Part shown: piece after piece, positions 34,252 through 43,015 of the stretch | How the letters are laid out: each line of letters starts with the position of its first letter | Numbering within the stretch: the stretch's first letter is position 1 | From: Paenibacillus sp. SYP-B3998 | Lineage (GTDB): Bacteria; Bacillota; Bacilli; Paenibacillales; NBRC-103111 | Length of the DNA: 64,000 bases | Direction: 5' to 3' | Assembly (NCBI RefSeq): GCF_010820665.1 | Contig: NZ_JAAIKC010000009.1 | Span: 1-64,000, forward strand | Translations under genes and position numbers: made by a program | Notes under the pieces: model-generated | Database searches by the model: none | What the model saw: only the letters and a program-made list of their open reading frames with translations | What the model was told of the DNA's origin: nothing

Positions 34252-35090
34252 TGGTCTCCTCTATGCGGAACGTGTTCCCTACATTTTCTAGAATCCTTCT
34301 ATTAATCCTGTTTCTGATAGGTTCACTATTTCCTTTTTACTGGATGCTCGTAACGTCCCTGAAGGATAGACAGGAAATATATAGCGGGCATTTAACGCTC
34401 TGGCCCCAAAATTTAACCTTTTCGAACTATTGGGACACCCTTCAAAATTCTAATTTTCCTCAGTATTTTATGAATAGCTTCATTGTTAGTATGAGCAGTT
34501 CGATGCTTGTGCTGATCGTGTCCATTCTTGGTGGCTATAGTATGGCCAGATATTCGTTTAAAGGGAAGAAGCTATTTCTTATTTCCTTCTTGGCTACGCA
34601 GATGATTCCAGTGATGGTCATATTAGTTCCGCTCTTCATCACCTTCAGCCATTTCCAGCTGTTGAATAAGCTGCCTTCGTTGATCATTACCTATACAGCT
34701 ATGAACATACCTTTTTGTTTACTCACTATGTCGAGTTTCTTTCAGAGAATTCCCGTATCTCTGGAGGAAGCGGCTCTTATTGATGGATGTAACAAGGCTC
34801 AAACGATGATAAAAATTATTTTACCGATTATGCGACCCGGCATTGTTGCAACTCTTGTATTCGCGTTTACAGGAGCGTGGAATGATTTGTTTTTTGGGGT
34901 TATGTTCACGAATAGCGAAAGTACCAAAACAGTCCCGGTTGGACTCAGTAATTTTGTGCAAAAATTTGATATCAACTGGGGGCAAATGAGTGCAGCCGGT
35001 ATTTTATCTTTGATTCCCGTTGTGATCCTATTCGCCTTTGCTCAAAAATACATTGTATCAGGTCTTACAGAGGGCGCCGTCAAAGGGTGA
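34251..35090 (+). CDS. ABC sugar transporter permease (MalG/UgpE type)
   Basis: A 279-aa permease, partner of the preceding one. Six hydrophobic segments (first ILLLILFLIGSLFPFYWMLV) and the EAA loop SLEEAALIDGCNKAQTMIKI followed by ILPIMRPG. MalG-type length and the conserved C-terminal QKYIVSGLTEGAVKG confirm the family. It overlaps the upstream gene by one base and is followed by cutC after 30 bp. Confidence 0.93.
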   Translation: MVSSMRNVFPTFSRILLLILFLIGSLFPFYWMLVTSLKDRQEIYSGHLTLWPQNLTFSNYWDTLQNSNFPQYFMNSFIVSMSSSMLVLIVSILGGYSMARYSFKGKKLFLISFLATQMIPVMVILVPLFITFSHFQLLNKLPSLIITYTAMNIPFCLLTMSSFFQRIPVSLEEAALIDGCNKAQTMIKIILPIMRPGIVATLVFAFTGAWNDLFFGVMFTNSESTKTVPVGLSNFVQKFDINWGQMSAAGILSLIPVVILFAFAQKYIVSGLTEGAVKG

Positions 35091-35120
35091 CGACATCCCA
35101 AACGATTAAGGAGGAGAGCC

Positions 35121-35822
35121 ATGCTGCTGGAAGTGATTGCAACTACAGTGAGAGATGCGGTGCTAGCCGAACAGAGCGGTGCAGATCGCATCGAGCTCAT
35201 TACCGGGGTTCTGGAGGGCGGATTAACGCCCAGCTATGGATTAATTGAGGAGGTTGTCCATCGCACGAGCGTTCCCGTTCAAGTGATGATTCGCCCTCAC
35301 AGTCAATCCTTTTGTTATAACGAAAGTGATCTCATAACGATGATTAAAGATATACAGACCGTGAAACACATTGGCGCTCATGGTATTGTCCTTGGGACGC
35401 TTACCGCAGATCGCCGCATTGATCATGAGATATTGCGACAACTTCTTGATGAAGCTGAGGGATTATCCGTGACCTTTCATCGCGCCTTTGATGAAGTAAG
35501 CGCTCAGGAGATGGCGCTAGAGGAGCTTCGTTCTTATCGCCAGATTGACCGAATACTCACATCAGGAGGGAAGTCCAGCGTACTTGATGCCCAAGTAGAA
35601 ATAAGGAAGCTTGTCCAACAAGCCAATCAGTCACACTTGCAAATTTTAGCCGGAAGCGGGTTGTCGGTTGATACAATTCCCGCCTTTCTTCGTGCGACAG
35701 GCGTTAAAGAAATTCATTTTGGCAGAGGTGTCCGAGTGGATAATAATCCCATAAACGATATCGATCCAAACAAAATTAAAACGATAAAAAGGTTACTTAA
35801 GGATCATGATTCTACAGGTTGA
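35121..35822 (+). CDS. cutC: CutC-family protein
   Basis: A 233-aa TIM-barrel protein. Family signatures: LEVIATTVRDAVLAEQSGAD, RIELITGVLEGGLTPSYGLI, VQVMIRPH, GIVLGTLTADRRID, VTFHRAFDE and ILTSGG. CutC was linked to copper tolerance in E. coli, but its true role is unsettled and in Firmicutes it often sits in carbohydrate operons, as here. ATG after AGGAGGAG. It is most likely a sugar-pathway enzyme of this operon rather than a copper protein; that is inference from context. Confidence 0.92.
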   Translation: MLLEVIATTVRDAVLAEQSGADRIELITGVLEGGLTPSYGLIEEVVHRTSVPVQVMIRPHSQSFCYNESDLITMIKDIQTVKHIGAHGIVLGTLTADRRIDHEILRQLLDEAEGLSVTFHRAFDEVSAQEMALEELRSYRQIDRILTSGGKSSVLDAQVEIRKLVQQANQSHLQILAGSGLSVDTIPAFLRATGVKEIHFGRGVRVDNNPINDIDPNKIKTIKRLLKDHDSTG

Positions 35823-35855
35823 CTGCGGTCTGCTGGCTTGATAACATTAAAGTTA

Positions 35856-35874
35856 TTAACATGGGTGGAATAAA
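35856..35874 (+). promoter_or_regulatory. Operator-like motif O3 before the ROK gene
   Basis: TTAACATGGGTGGAATAAA, 18 bp before the ROK start, also overlapping its ribosome site region. It differs from O1 only in the three central bases, arguing for autoregulation by the encoded ROK protein. ATAACATTAAAGTTAT lies just upstream. Confidence 0.6.
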
Positions 35875-35891
35875 GAAGAGGAATCAAGTAC

Positions 35892-37061
35892 ATGAAAAAA
35901 ATTGAGAAGCATGACCAAGATGTGATCAGACTCCACAATAAGCAGATGATTTTGGAAATCATTAAAAAAAAGCGGCCGATCTCCCGTGCTGAAATTACCA
36001 AAATTACGAAGCTAAGTCCTACATCCGTTGGTCGCATCGTTGCCGAGTTATGTGAACAAGGCTTGGTAAGGGAAACCGCGTTAACCTCGGTAGGTGTCGG
36101 ACGAAAGGCTATTATGCTAGATATCGATCCGCAAGCCGTTTATACATTCGGGGTGGACATCGGTAAAAAGGCAATAAAGTTCGGCGTCATGGAATTCAGC
36201 GGGAAGCTGCTCCATGAACAGCGGGTGGAGCATATCGCCTTGCAGACAACCCCTGAGGTGACAGCGTCCGTCATCTTCGAAACGATCAACTTGATTATTG
36301 AGAATAAGCAACTCGACAAGTCGAAAATTATTGGCATCGGCATTGGTGTACCTGGGGTGATCGATCATGAGCGGGGAATTGTCCAATATTCGTCCACATT
36401 GGGATGGAGAGCAGTCCCTATTGCCCGTCTCATTCAGGACAAGCTGCCTATTCCTACGGTCATTGATAATGATTTGAAAGTGAAAATACTTGCCGAGTTT
36501 TTGCTTGGGTCTGCCCGCGGCTCGAAAAAGACAGCGTTGATTGAACTGGGCAGCGGAGTCGGTTCCTCTTTGATCATTGATGGTGAGATTTTCCGAGGGG
36601 GTTCGAACAGTGCGGGGGAGTTAGGACATACAACGCTTGATCCCAATGGCAACCTGTGCGAATGTGGCAAAAGGGGTTGCTTGCAAACCTATATTGACGA
36701 GTCAGCCATTTTGCACGAAGCAAACCGGATCAAGGAGACCACCGATATCGAGCAGTTGTTTGCGGCTGTACAAAACGAAGAGAATTGGGCTCAAGATATT
36801 ATTTCCAGAACTTCTCTTTACATTGGCATAGCCATTAACAATATCGTTTGCATGTACAATCCCGACGCGGTTATCTTATGCGGTGATTTGGTGGAAAAGC
36901 ACAGTGAAATTGTGCCTTTAATCGAGGAGCAGTGTGCACAGGTGGTATGGGAACCATTTCGTGACACGTTTAAAATCCTGACTTCCGAATTGAAAGCCAA
37001 ATCTATCGTTGTAGGCGCAGCTATGCTAGTGATGAATGGCTACGTTGATAAATCTATCTAA
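35892..37061 (+). CDS. ROK-family transcriptional regulator (NagC/XylR type)
   Basis: A 389-aa regulator. Residues 10-75 form a MarR-like winged helix (RPISRAEITKITKLSPTSVG, then RIVAELCEQGLV). The rest is a ROK sugar-kinase-like domain: GVDIGKKAIKFGVME, GIGIGVPGVIDHERGIV, the VIDNDLKV segment, GGSNSAGELGHTTLDPNG and the zinc motif CECGKRGCLQTYI. Such proteins bind a sugar or sugar phosphate and release operators. Co-located with the ABC importer and with the TTAACATNNNTGGAATAA motif at both ends of the operon, it is the probable repressor. A strong terminator follows. Confidence 0.92.
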   Translation: MKKIEKHDQDVIRLHNKQMILEIIKKKRPISRAEITKITKLSPTSVGRIVAELCEQGLVRETALTSVGVGRKAIMLDIDPQAVYTFGVDIGKKAIKFGVMEFSGKLLHEQRVEHIALQTTPEVTASVIFETINLIIENKQLDKSKIIGIGIGVPGVIDHERGIVQYSSTLGWRAVPIARLIQDKLPIPTVIDNDLKVKILAEFLLGSARGSKKTALIELGSGVGSSLIIDGEIFRGGSNSAGELGHTTLDPNGNLCECGKRGCLQTYIDESAILHEANRIKETTDIEQLFAAVQNEENWAQDIISRTSLYIGIAINNIVCMYNPDAVILCGDLVEKHSEIVPLIEEQCAQVVWEPFRDTFKILTSELKAKSIVVGAAMLVMNGYVDKSI

Positions 37062-37097
37062 TCGCCCTCCTTCGTCAAGAAGGGAGGGCGATTTTTC
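37060..37097 (+). terminator. Rho-independent terminator of the ROK operon
   Basis: ATCGCCCTCCTTC pairs with GAAGGGAGGGCGAT (one bulge) and is followed by TTTTTC. It closes the asparaginase-to-ROK operon. Confidence 0.85.
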
Positions 37098-37177
37098 TAT
37101 GTATATAAGGGTGTGTCAGAACGCTTCGCGCGTTGTGGCGCCGACGCATGGCTGAGGTCAAACCCCGAGGTGTAGAG

Positions 37178-38026
37178 TTACGTGTTACGCTCTCTCTGCA
37201 ATCTGCGATATTGCAACGGGGGCAATCCGGTGATCTCTTTGAATGTTCGCCCAAAATGAGTTAAACTATCGAACCCGACGCTTTCGGAAATTTGAGTCAT
37301 GTTGAATTTGGATTCCAGAAGCAGTAAACGAGCCTCCTTAATTCGGACATTGTTCAAATATTCGATAAACGTAAAACCCGTCGTATCTTTGAAAATTCGA
37401 CTGAAATAGGAAGCGCTAATAAAGAATCTCTTGGATAAACACGCTAATGTTAGGCGCTGATTATAGTGGCTATGGATGTAATCAATGATTTCAAATACCT
37501 TTTTGTGGGTACGATGGGGTTCCTCCCATGAACTGCTTTCTCCAGCATCGACTTTTCGCTTAATAAAAATTAATAGTTCAATAAGTAGAAGCTGTTGATA
37601 GTGCACAAACCCCGGCGGCTGCCTTGACTCCTCATGAATCATTTTCTCAAACAAATTCTCAATAAAACTTTGTTCAGAGCCTTTTAATCGGAGAATATTA
37701 GAACTAGAAGTAAAGCTTGAGAAGAGATCGAAATTGTCGTTATTGATCATAAAGTTACTAAAAAATTGCTGCTTAAAGAGCAAGGTAATTCTTTCAAATG
37801 GTTTGCCGCTTGAATTAACTAATTTGTGAAGATCATTGATATTAATAAATAATAGGCTGCCGCTGACAATCGGATAGGTTTTGTCTTCAACAAAATAATA
37901 GATTTCCCCGGAAATAAAATAAAGAATTTCATAGGCATCATGGTAATGATGCGACGGCATGCTCGTATGGATTAATTTTTTGCGAGAAATATTAAAAGGG
38001 GGACTGCTGTAGAAAGTAGATTCCAT
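37178..38026 (-). CDS. AraC-family transcriptional regulator
   Basis: A 282-aa regulator. Residues 1-150 form a cupin-like sensing domain (SMPSHHYHDAYEILYFISGE, then YPIVSGSLLFININDLHKL). Residues about 180-280 form two helix-turn-helix motifs (LTLACLSKRFFISASYFSRI and ISESVGFDSLTHFGRTFKEI, then TGLPPLQYR). The cupin with His residues suggests carbohydrate ligands. ATG 38026 follows GAGGTG at seven bases; the longer frame is unlikely. Divergent from a secreted alkaline phosphatase 160 bp away, which it may control, although AraC-type sensors of this kind usually respond to sugars. Confidence 0.9.
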   Translation of the reverse strand: MESTFYSSPPFNISRKKLIHTSMPSHHYHDAYEILYFISGEIYYFVEDKTYPIVSGSLLFININDLHKLVNSSGKPFERITLLFKQQFFSNFMINNDNFDLFSSFTSSSNILRLKGSEQSFIENLFEKMIHEESRQPPGFVHYQQLLLIELLIFIKRKVDAGESSSWEEPHRTHKKVFEIIDYIHSHYNQRLTLACLSKRFFISASYFSRIFKDTTGFTFIEYLNNVRIKEARLLLLESKFNMTQISESVGFDSLTHFGRTFKEITGLPPLQYRRLQRERNT

Positions 38027-38185
38027 CCATAACACCTCAAGACGAATATAAAGGATTTGCAAATTGGATGCAATATGTTGAAAAAACTAATTTTGGATGC
38101 GATACGTGCAGAATATTCATTAAATCTTACGATAGACTGTAAGGTGTAAGCAGTTACATACATTTGGAAATGGGGTAGATTGAAA

Positions 38186-39823
38186 ATGAGAAAAAGGCTA
38201 ATCTACGGCATCAATAGCTTTGTATTGCTATGCAGCGTGTTCGCTACAAGCGGCGGTATGTCTTCCGTTAGCGCAAATGAAGCGGAGCATACCGTCAAAA
38301 ACGTGATTCTGGTTATTCCAGACGGTCTGGGTTTAACCACAACCAATCTAGCCAGATGGTATCAAGGTGGAAAGCCGCTTTTCTTGGATAAATATGTCTC
38401 AGGATTAGTAAGGACTTATCCGACGGAATCTTTGACGACCGATTCGGCTGCTGCTGCAACTGCTTATGCCACAGGCTATAAAACGGTCAGCGAATCTCTT
38501 GCCGTCCTCCCGTCTGTGGTAGCAATGCCAGGCATTGCCACTCCTAAACCAGGCGAGGTGAATAAGCCTATCCCAACCATTCTTGAAGCGGCTAGATTAA
38601 ATGGCATGTCGACAGGCTTGGTTTTCACTTGCGAGCTCGTCGATGCGACGCCAGCAGCCTTCGTCAGTCATGCGCTTAAACGCGATGAGGCGGAATCCAT
38701 TGCCGAGCAGATGGTATATAGCGGGGTCGACGTTGTACTAGGCGGGGGCTCCGACTACCTCATCCCTGGTAAAGAAGGCAGCAACCGCAAGGATGGAGAA
38801 GATCTGACAAAGGTATTGGAAACCAACGGATATACTTATGTGACAACGAAGAAAGAGATGTTAAACACGAAGGCGAATAGATTGTGGGGGCTGTTCGCAC
38901 CTGAAGGCTTAGATGCCGACATCGAGCATGATCCGCAGGTTCAGCCCAATCTAGCAGAAATGACGAAAAAAGCGATTGATACGTTATCCAGCAACAAAGA
39001 AGGATTTTTCTTGATGGTTGAAGCTAGTAATATTGATTGGTTTGGTCATGACAACGATCCGATAGGGATGATTAGTGAAACGCTTGCCTATGATCGCGCA
39101 TTAAAAGTTGCTATTGATTTCGCGAAAAAGGATGGCCATACAGCCGTCGTATCCGTTGCGGACCACAATACGGGCGGTTTGTATTTAAGCAATTACGATG
39201 ACACGATGGAGAAAATGAACGCTGTTTTAAGCAAGGCTAAACTGACTTCTCACGCAGTAAAAGATAAGATCAATGAGGATAAATCCAATCTGAAGGAAGT
39301 GCTGGCGCAAGATTACGGGCTTACAGATTTGACAGGAGAGGACATCGAGCAGATCAAGAAAAGCATCGATGAAGACAACTTTTCCAAAGTAGTCGGCCCA
39401 ATGCTAGGTGAGAAGGTCGGCATCTCCTTTGCAACGGAAGAGCATACGGCTGAAGAGGTGCTGCTAGTCGCTTATCACCCGAACAATTTCAAGCCAACGG
39501 ATTATGCGAAAAGCGGGGTGATTGAAAATACTGATGTGAATAAGTATCTTCAATCGATAATGAACCTCGATTTGGAGCCGTTAGGCCAGACATTATTCGC
39601 ATCGAGCGATGCCTTTACAGCCAAAGGAGCTACTGTAACTGTAGATAAATCCGATGCATTGAATCCTGTTGTTACTGTAACCAAAGGCACGAACCTATTG
39701 AAGCTTCCGGTTGATAAGAATATCGCGGTGCTCGATGGAAAGACCATACAATTGAACGCGCTCACGCTATCGATAAACGGCAAGATTTGGTTGTCGCAGG
39801 AAGCTGTCGATTTAATTAATTAG
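38186..39823 (+). CDS. Secreted alkaline phosphatase
   Basis: A 545-aa exported phosphomonoesterase. Signal peptide MRKRLIYGINSFVLLCSVFA, cut near VSA. The catalytic domain starts KNVILVIPDGLGLTTTNLAR (first metal Asp) and carries the nucleophile Ser in TTDSAAAATAYATGYK. Later metal ligands lie in DWFGHDNDP, VSVADHNTGG and FATEEHTAEEV. The last 90 residues (TVDKSDALNPVVTVTKGTNL through LDGKTIQLNALTLSINGKIW) resemble a copper-amine-oxidase-N-like stalk domain, a common C-terminal addition in Paenibacillus exoenzymes. ATG 38186 or TTG 38180 both follow GGGGTAG. It would release phosphate from organic esters outside the cell. Confidence 0.92.
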   Translation: MRKRLIYGINSFVLLCSVFATSGGMSSVSANEAEHTVKNVILVIPDGLGLTTTNLARWYQGGKPLFLDKYVSGLVRTYPTESLTTDSAAAATAYATGYKTVSESLAVLPSVVAMPGIATPKPGEVNKPIPTILEAARLNGMSTGLVFTCELVDATPAAFVSHALKRDEAESIAEQMVYSGVDVVLGGGSDYLIPGKEGSNRKDGEDLTKVLETNGYTYVTTKKEMLNTKANRLWGLFAPEGLDADIEHDPQVQPNLAEMTKKAIDTLSSNKEGFFLMVEASNIDWFGHDNDPIGMISETLAYDRALKVAIDFAKKDGHTAVVSVADHNTGGLYLSNYDDTMEKMNAVLSKAKLTSHAVKDKINEDKSNLKEVLAQDYGLTDLTGEDIEQIKKSIDEDNFSKVVGPMLGEKVGISFATEEHTAEEVLLVAYHPNNFKPTDYAKSGVIENTDVNKYLQSIMNLDLEPLGQTLFASSDAFTAKGATVTVDKSDALNPVVTVTKGTNLLKLPVDKNIAVLDGKTIQLNALTLSINGKIWLSQEAVDLIN

Positions 39824-39865
39824 CTGGTATATCGGAGTGAAACAATCGAATAATGTATCGGATAG

Positions 39866-39902
39866 GATAGCCCTCTTGTGGTAGAGAGGGTTATTTTTTA
39901 TT
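39866..39902 (+). terminator. Rho-independent terminator
   Basis: ATAGCCCTCT pairs with AGAGGGTTAT around a short loop, followed by TTTTTTA. It ends the phosphatase transcript and insulates the toxin island downstream. Confidence 0.8.
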
Positions 39903-40024
39903 TCTGAAATGCGGATGAAAATTTTAAATTTATAATATTTTAAAACAAAAGTTACCATGGAAAATAATTACTTTCTAAGATATATTTAAGTATGTTGGAA
40001 TTAATTGTTGAAAGGAGTCGTTAT

Positions 40025-43000
40025 ATGACTTGGAAATGGAAAAAGAGAGCATCAACATTAGTAATTAGTTCAGTTCTATTAACTTCACTACCTTTTGGAG
40101 GTGTTGCTGCTTCGCCAACTATTAGAGGGAGTGAGCTAAGCAATGACATAGCTCTGGAGCAAAGAACTCAACACTCAAGCTCGAATGCAGTGAAAATGAC
40201 ACACCCAGCTTATAAATCATCAGGTATTACTTCTAGCCTACTTCGCCAATCGGCTTTAAATCAGCCAGTCTCACAACAAGTAACCGATATTTGGCCAACC
40301 TCCACAGTTCAACAAGATTCTAATACTCACTCTACTGTGAGTACCAATGTTTACACGGGTAGTCAATCACTTTTAGACGGAATGCTTGGAAAAGAAACTA
40401 ACGTTCAATCTAATAAGAAAGTTATTCGAGAGGTGAAGGAGAAGCGAACAAGTAATAGCAAACACTATCTCTTGGAGGATGGATCATACCAAGCTGTTAT
40501 TGGTCGAGAAGATGTGCACTATGAAGATGAGAATGGTCAATTACAAGATATACAAATCGATTTAACCGATGAGGCTGAAATTGATAAATCGATAACGTCT
40601 TTTTCAAAGGAATCATCTGGGAAAGTGAAATCTCTGATTCAAGATGGAATGAAAAGAAGCCTTGCTAAAAAGGTGGATAAGGATGAAACAGCTTATCGCC
40701 CACTTCACGTTCCATTTCAAGCAGAGCTTCCGAAAAAATATAATAAGGGTTACTCAATTGGAAAAGGAAATGACAAACTTACTTTTATTCCAGTAGGAGC
40801 AAGTTCTGTTGTTGGAACTGTGTATGGTAAAGGTACTATTTTGTATTCGAAAGCTTGGAATTCAACTGATGTTGAATTGAAGATTACGGAGACGGGTGTT
40901 AAAGAAACGCTTGTTTTAAAGGATTCATCCGCACCAACACTTTTTTCTTTTGAAGTTAAAGGAAAACTAGATGATAAGTTTAAGTCAGGCAATTTACAGC
41001 TAGAACCCGCTTGGTTGGAAGATAGTTCTGGTATTCACAGGGATGTTGTACAAAAAATAAGAGTGGAAGAAAATAAGACTTTTATTGATTTATTTGCAGA
41101 TGTCTCTAATTTAGTCTATCCCGTTAAGGTCGATCCTACAGTGACAATGCAACCATCAGTTAAGGGAATGAATACATCTATTACTAGTAGAAACCGTACA
41201 CCTCCCACGCCAGGTTCTCCTCGTTCTACGATTTCTATAAATAAAGATTATTTTACTGAAGGTAGGGGACTTCTTCAATTTGACTTATCTTCTTTTAAGA
41301 GTGACATCACTATTAAATCTGCAAATGTAAGTTTGTACCGTTTTACTGGTGGTGATGGATGGCAAATAGCTTTTTATAAAAACATCTCTTCATGGGCTGT
41401 TGATACTGCATATTGGGATAACCAACCACAGCATGATCCAAATGTTTCTGACAGAACTTGGGTTGGTGGAAATGGGTGGTACAACTGGGATATAACTAAT
41501 CTTGTACAACAATGGGTTTCAGGAACATCACCAAATTACGGGGTGAAAATCATCGGAGAAAATGCTATTAATGGATTAACTTCATTCTACGCTTCTGACT
41601 ATCATTATAATGAACCCACATTAATACCTAAAATCACGATTGTCTATAATGAACCATCCAGTATTCCACTAATATTATCACCATCCTCTAATGATGTATG
41701 GGATGGGACAAGTACAATTTCTTGGACAGCTGCTAACGATAGTGAAACACCACAGAGCCAATTGAAATATCACATTCAGTTATCAACAAACGGTGGTTCA
41801 ACATGGTCAGATATAGTTGCATTAACGAATGCGGGAGTTACCACGTTTTCCTATGACTTTTCGTCTATCGCTGAATCAACGAATGCTCTAGTTCGAGTCC
41901 GTGGTTATGACGGTGGGTTGTACAGTGCTTGGGGGCAATCAGCACAATTTCGAATAGCTCATAATCATGCACCAAATGTCCCGAGTAATATAAACCCATT
42001 AGGTACTTCAATTGCACCTGCATTGGCAACTATCACGCCAATCCTGAACTGGACTTTTTCTGATCCTGATGCAGGAAATACACAATCCGCATATGAAGTC
42101 ATTATTAGCAATTCGTCAGGCACAAATATCTATGATTCTGGATGGGTAAATTCAAGTGCTAACACCTTTACAGTGCCGAACGGCAAGTTAAGTAGAAACA
42201 ATTTATATAACTGGCAAGTAAGAGTCAAGGATAACAAGGGAGCTGACTCATCTTATACAGCAAGCAGTTATATTAAAATAAATAGTCAACCAACCTTATC
42301 CCTTACATCATATGTAGATGGACAACAGATACCTGATAACGTGCTAAACTTCACATGGACATATGCAGATGTAGATGGACAAGTACAAACCTCATATCAA
42401 ATTCTAGGTTCACAAGATAATTGGGCTACAGTCGGTTACAACACGGGGATTATTAGCGGAAACGCTACAACAAAGTCAACAACAGCATTAGCGAGTGGTA
42501 TATGGAGCTTCAAAGTTTTGGTGAATGATGGAGTTGAATGGTCGAATCCCGTTATAAGAAGCAATTTAACATTATCTAATGCATATGAACCGAATGACAC
42601 TTCAGCACAAGCGTTTGCTATAAATTACTCGCAAAATTATAATTCACTGATTTCGTCAGTAACGGATATTGATTTCTACAAGTATGTGGCGTCAGCTACT
42701 GGCTTAGATAGATTCATTCTCAATGTCCCTGCTGGATTAAACTACGATGCGTATATTTACGATTCTAATATGAATCTAATAGCTTTAACGGGGCGAGGAG
42801 CAGGACTTGCTGAAAATATCCTATACGATGTAACTGCTGGAAGCACTTATTACATTAAAATCGTGGGTGTCGGAGGTAACTACAGCACAACACTCCCTTA
42901 CTCCTTTATCGTCAATAAGCTATCCATGCAGTTCCAATCTAATTACCAATTTGATTCAAACGGCAACATTATCAATAAAACCACTACCAAATCCAACTAA
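40025..43000 (+). CDS. Secreted DNRLRE/FN3/PPC protein, WapA-like wall-binding half
   Basis: A 991-aa exported protein. Signal: MTWKWKKRASTLVISSVLLT, cut near VAA. Residues about 370-560 form a DNRLRE domain (GRGLLQFDLSSFKSDITIKS, SWAVDTAYWDNQPQ, WDITNLVQQWVSG), as in the wall-binding modules of WapA. Three FN3-like modules follow (about 560-860; repeated ISWTAANDSE / LNWTFSDPDAG / FTWTYADVDG), then a PPC domain (YEPNDTSAQAFAINYSQNYN). The C-terminus ends in one YD-type repeat (YQFDSNGNIINKTTTK). ATG 40025 follows AAAGGAG. The next gene, an RHS toxin, starts 15 nt later, so the two look like one WapA-type protein split in two. Confidence 0.88.
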   Translation: MTWKWKKRASTLVISSVLLTSLPFGGVAASPTIRGSELSNDIALEQRTQHSSSNAVKMTHPAYKSSGITSSLLRQSALNQPVSQQVTDIWPTSTVQQDSNTHSTVSTNVYTGSQSLLDGMLGKETNVQSNKKVIREVKEKRTSNSKHYLLEDGSYQAVIGREDVHYEDENGQLQDIQIDLTDEAEIDKSITSFSKESSGKVKSLIQDGMKRSLAKKVDKDETAYRPLHVPFQAELPKKYNKGYSIGKGNDKLTFIPVGASSVVGTVYGKGTILYSKAWNSTDVELKITETGVKETLVLKDSSAPTLFSFEVKGKLDDKFKSGNLQLEPAWLEDSSGIHRDVVQKIRVEENKTFIDLFADVSNLVYPVKVDPTVTMQPSVKGMNTSITSRNRTPPTPGSPRSTISINKDYFTEGRGLLQFDLSSFKSDITIKSANVSLYRFTGGDGWQIAFYKNISSWAVDTAYWDNQPQHDPNVSDRTWVGGNGWYNWDITNLVQQWVSGTSPNYGVKIIGENAINGLTSFYASDYHYNEPTLIPKITIVYNEPSSIPLILSPSSNDVWDGTSTISWTAANDSETPQSQLKYHIQLSTNGGSTWSDIVALTNAGVTTFSYDFSSIAESTNALVRVRGYDGGLYSAWGQSAQFRIAHNHAPNVPSNINPLGTSIAPALATITPILNWTFSDPDAGNTQSAYEVIISNSSGTNIYDSGWVNSSANTFTVPNGKLSRNNLYNWQVRVKDNKGADSSYTASSYIKINSQPTLSLTSYVDGQQIPDNVLNFTWTYADVDGQVQTSYQILGSQDNWATVGYNTGIISGNATTKSTTALASGIWSFKVLVNDGVEWSNPVIRSNLTLSNAYEPNDTSAQAFAINYSQNYNSLISSVTDIDFYKYVASATGLDRFILNVPAGLNYDAYIYDSNMNLIALTGRGAGLAENILYDVTAGSTYYIKIVGVGGNYSTTLPYSFIVNKLSMQFQSNYQFDSNGNIINKTTTKSN

Positions 43001-43015
43001 GGAGGAACAAACCTT

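Noticed and set aside
35121..35822. Copper homeostasis locus
   Set aside because: CutC is the only linked gene; neighbours are sugar uptake and asparaginase genes with no copper pump or chaperone.
37100..37177. Possible IS end (GGTGTGTCAGAACGC)
   Set aside because: Too short, no partner repeat or transposase coding found.
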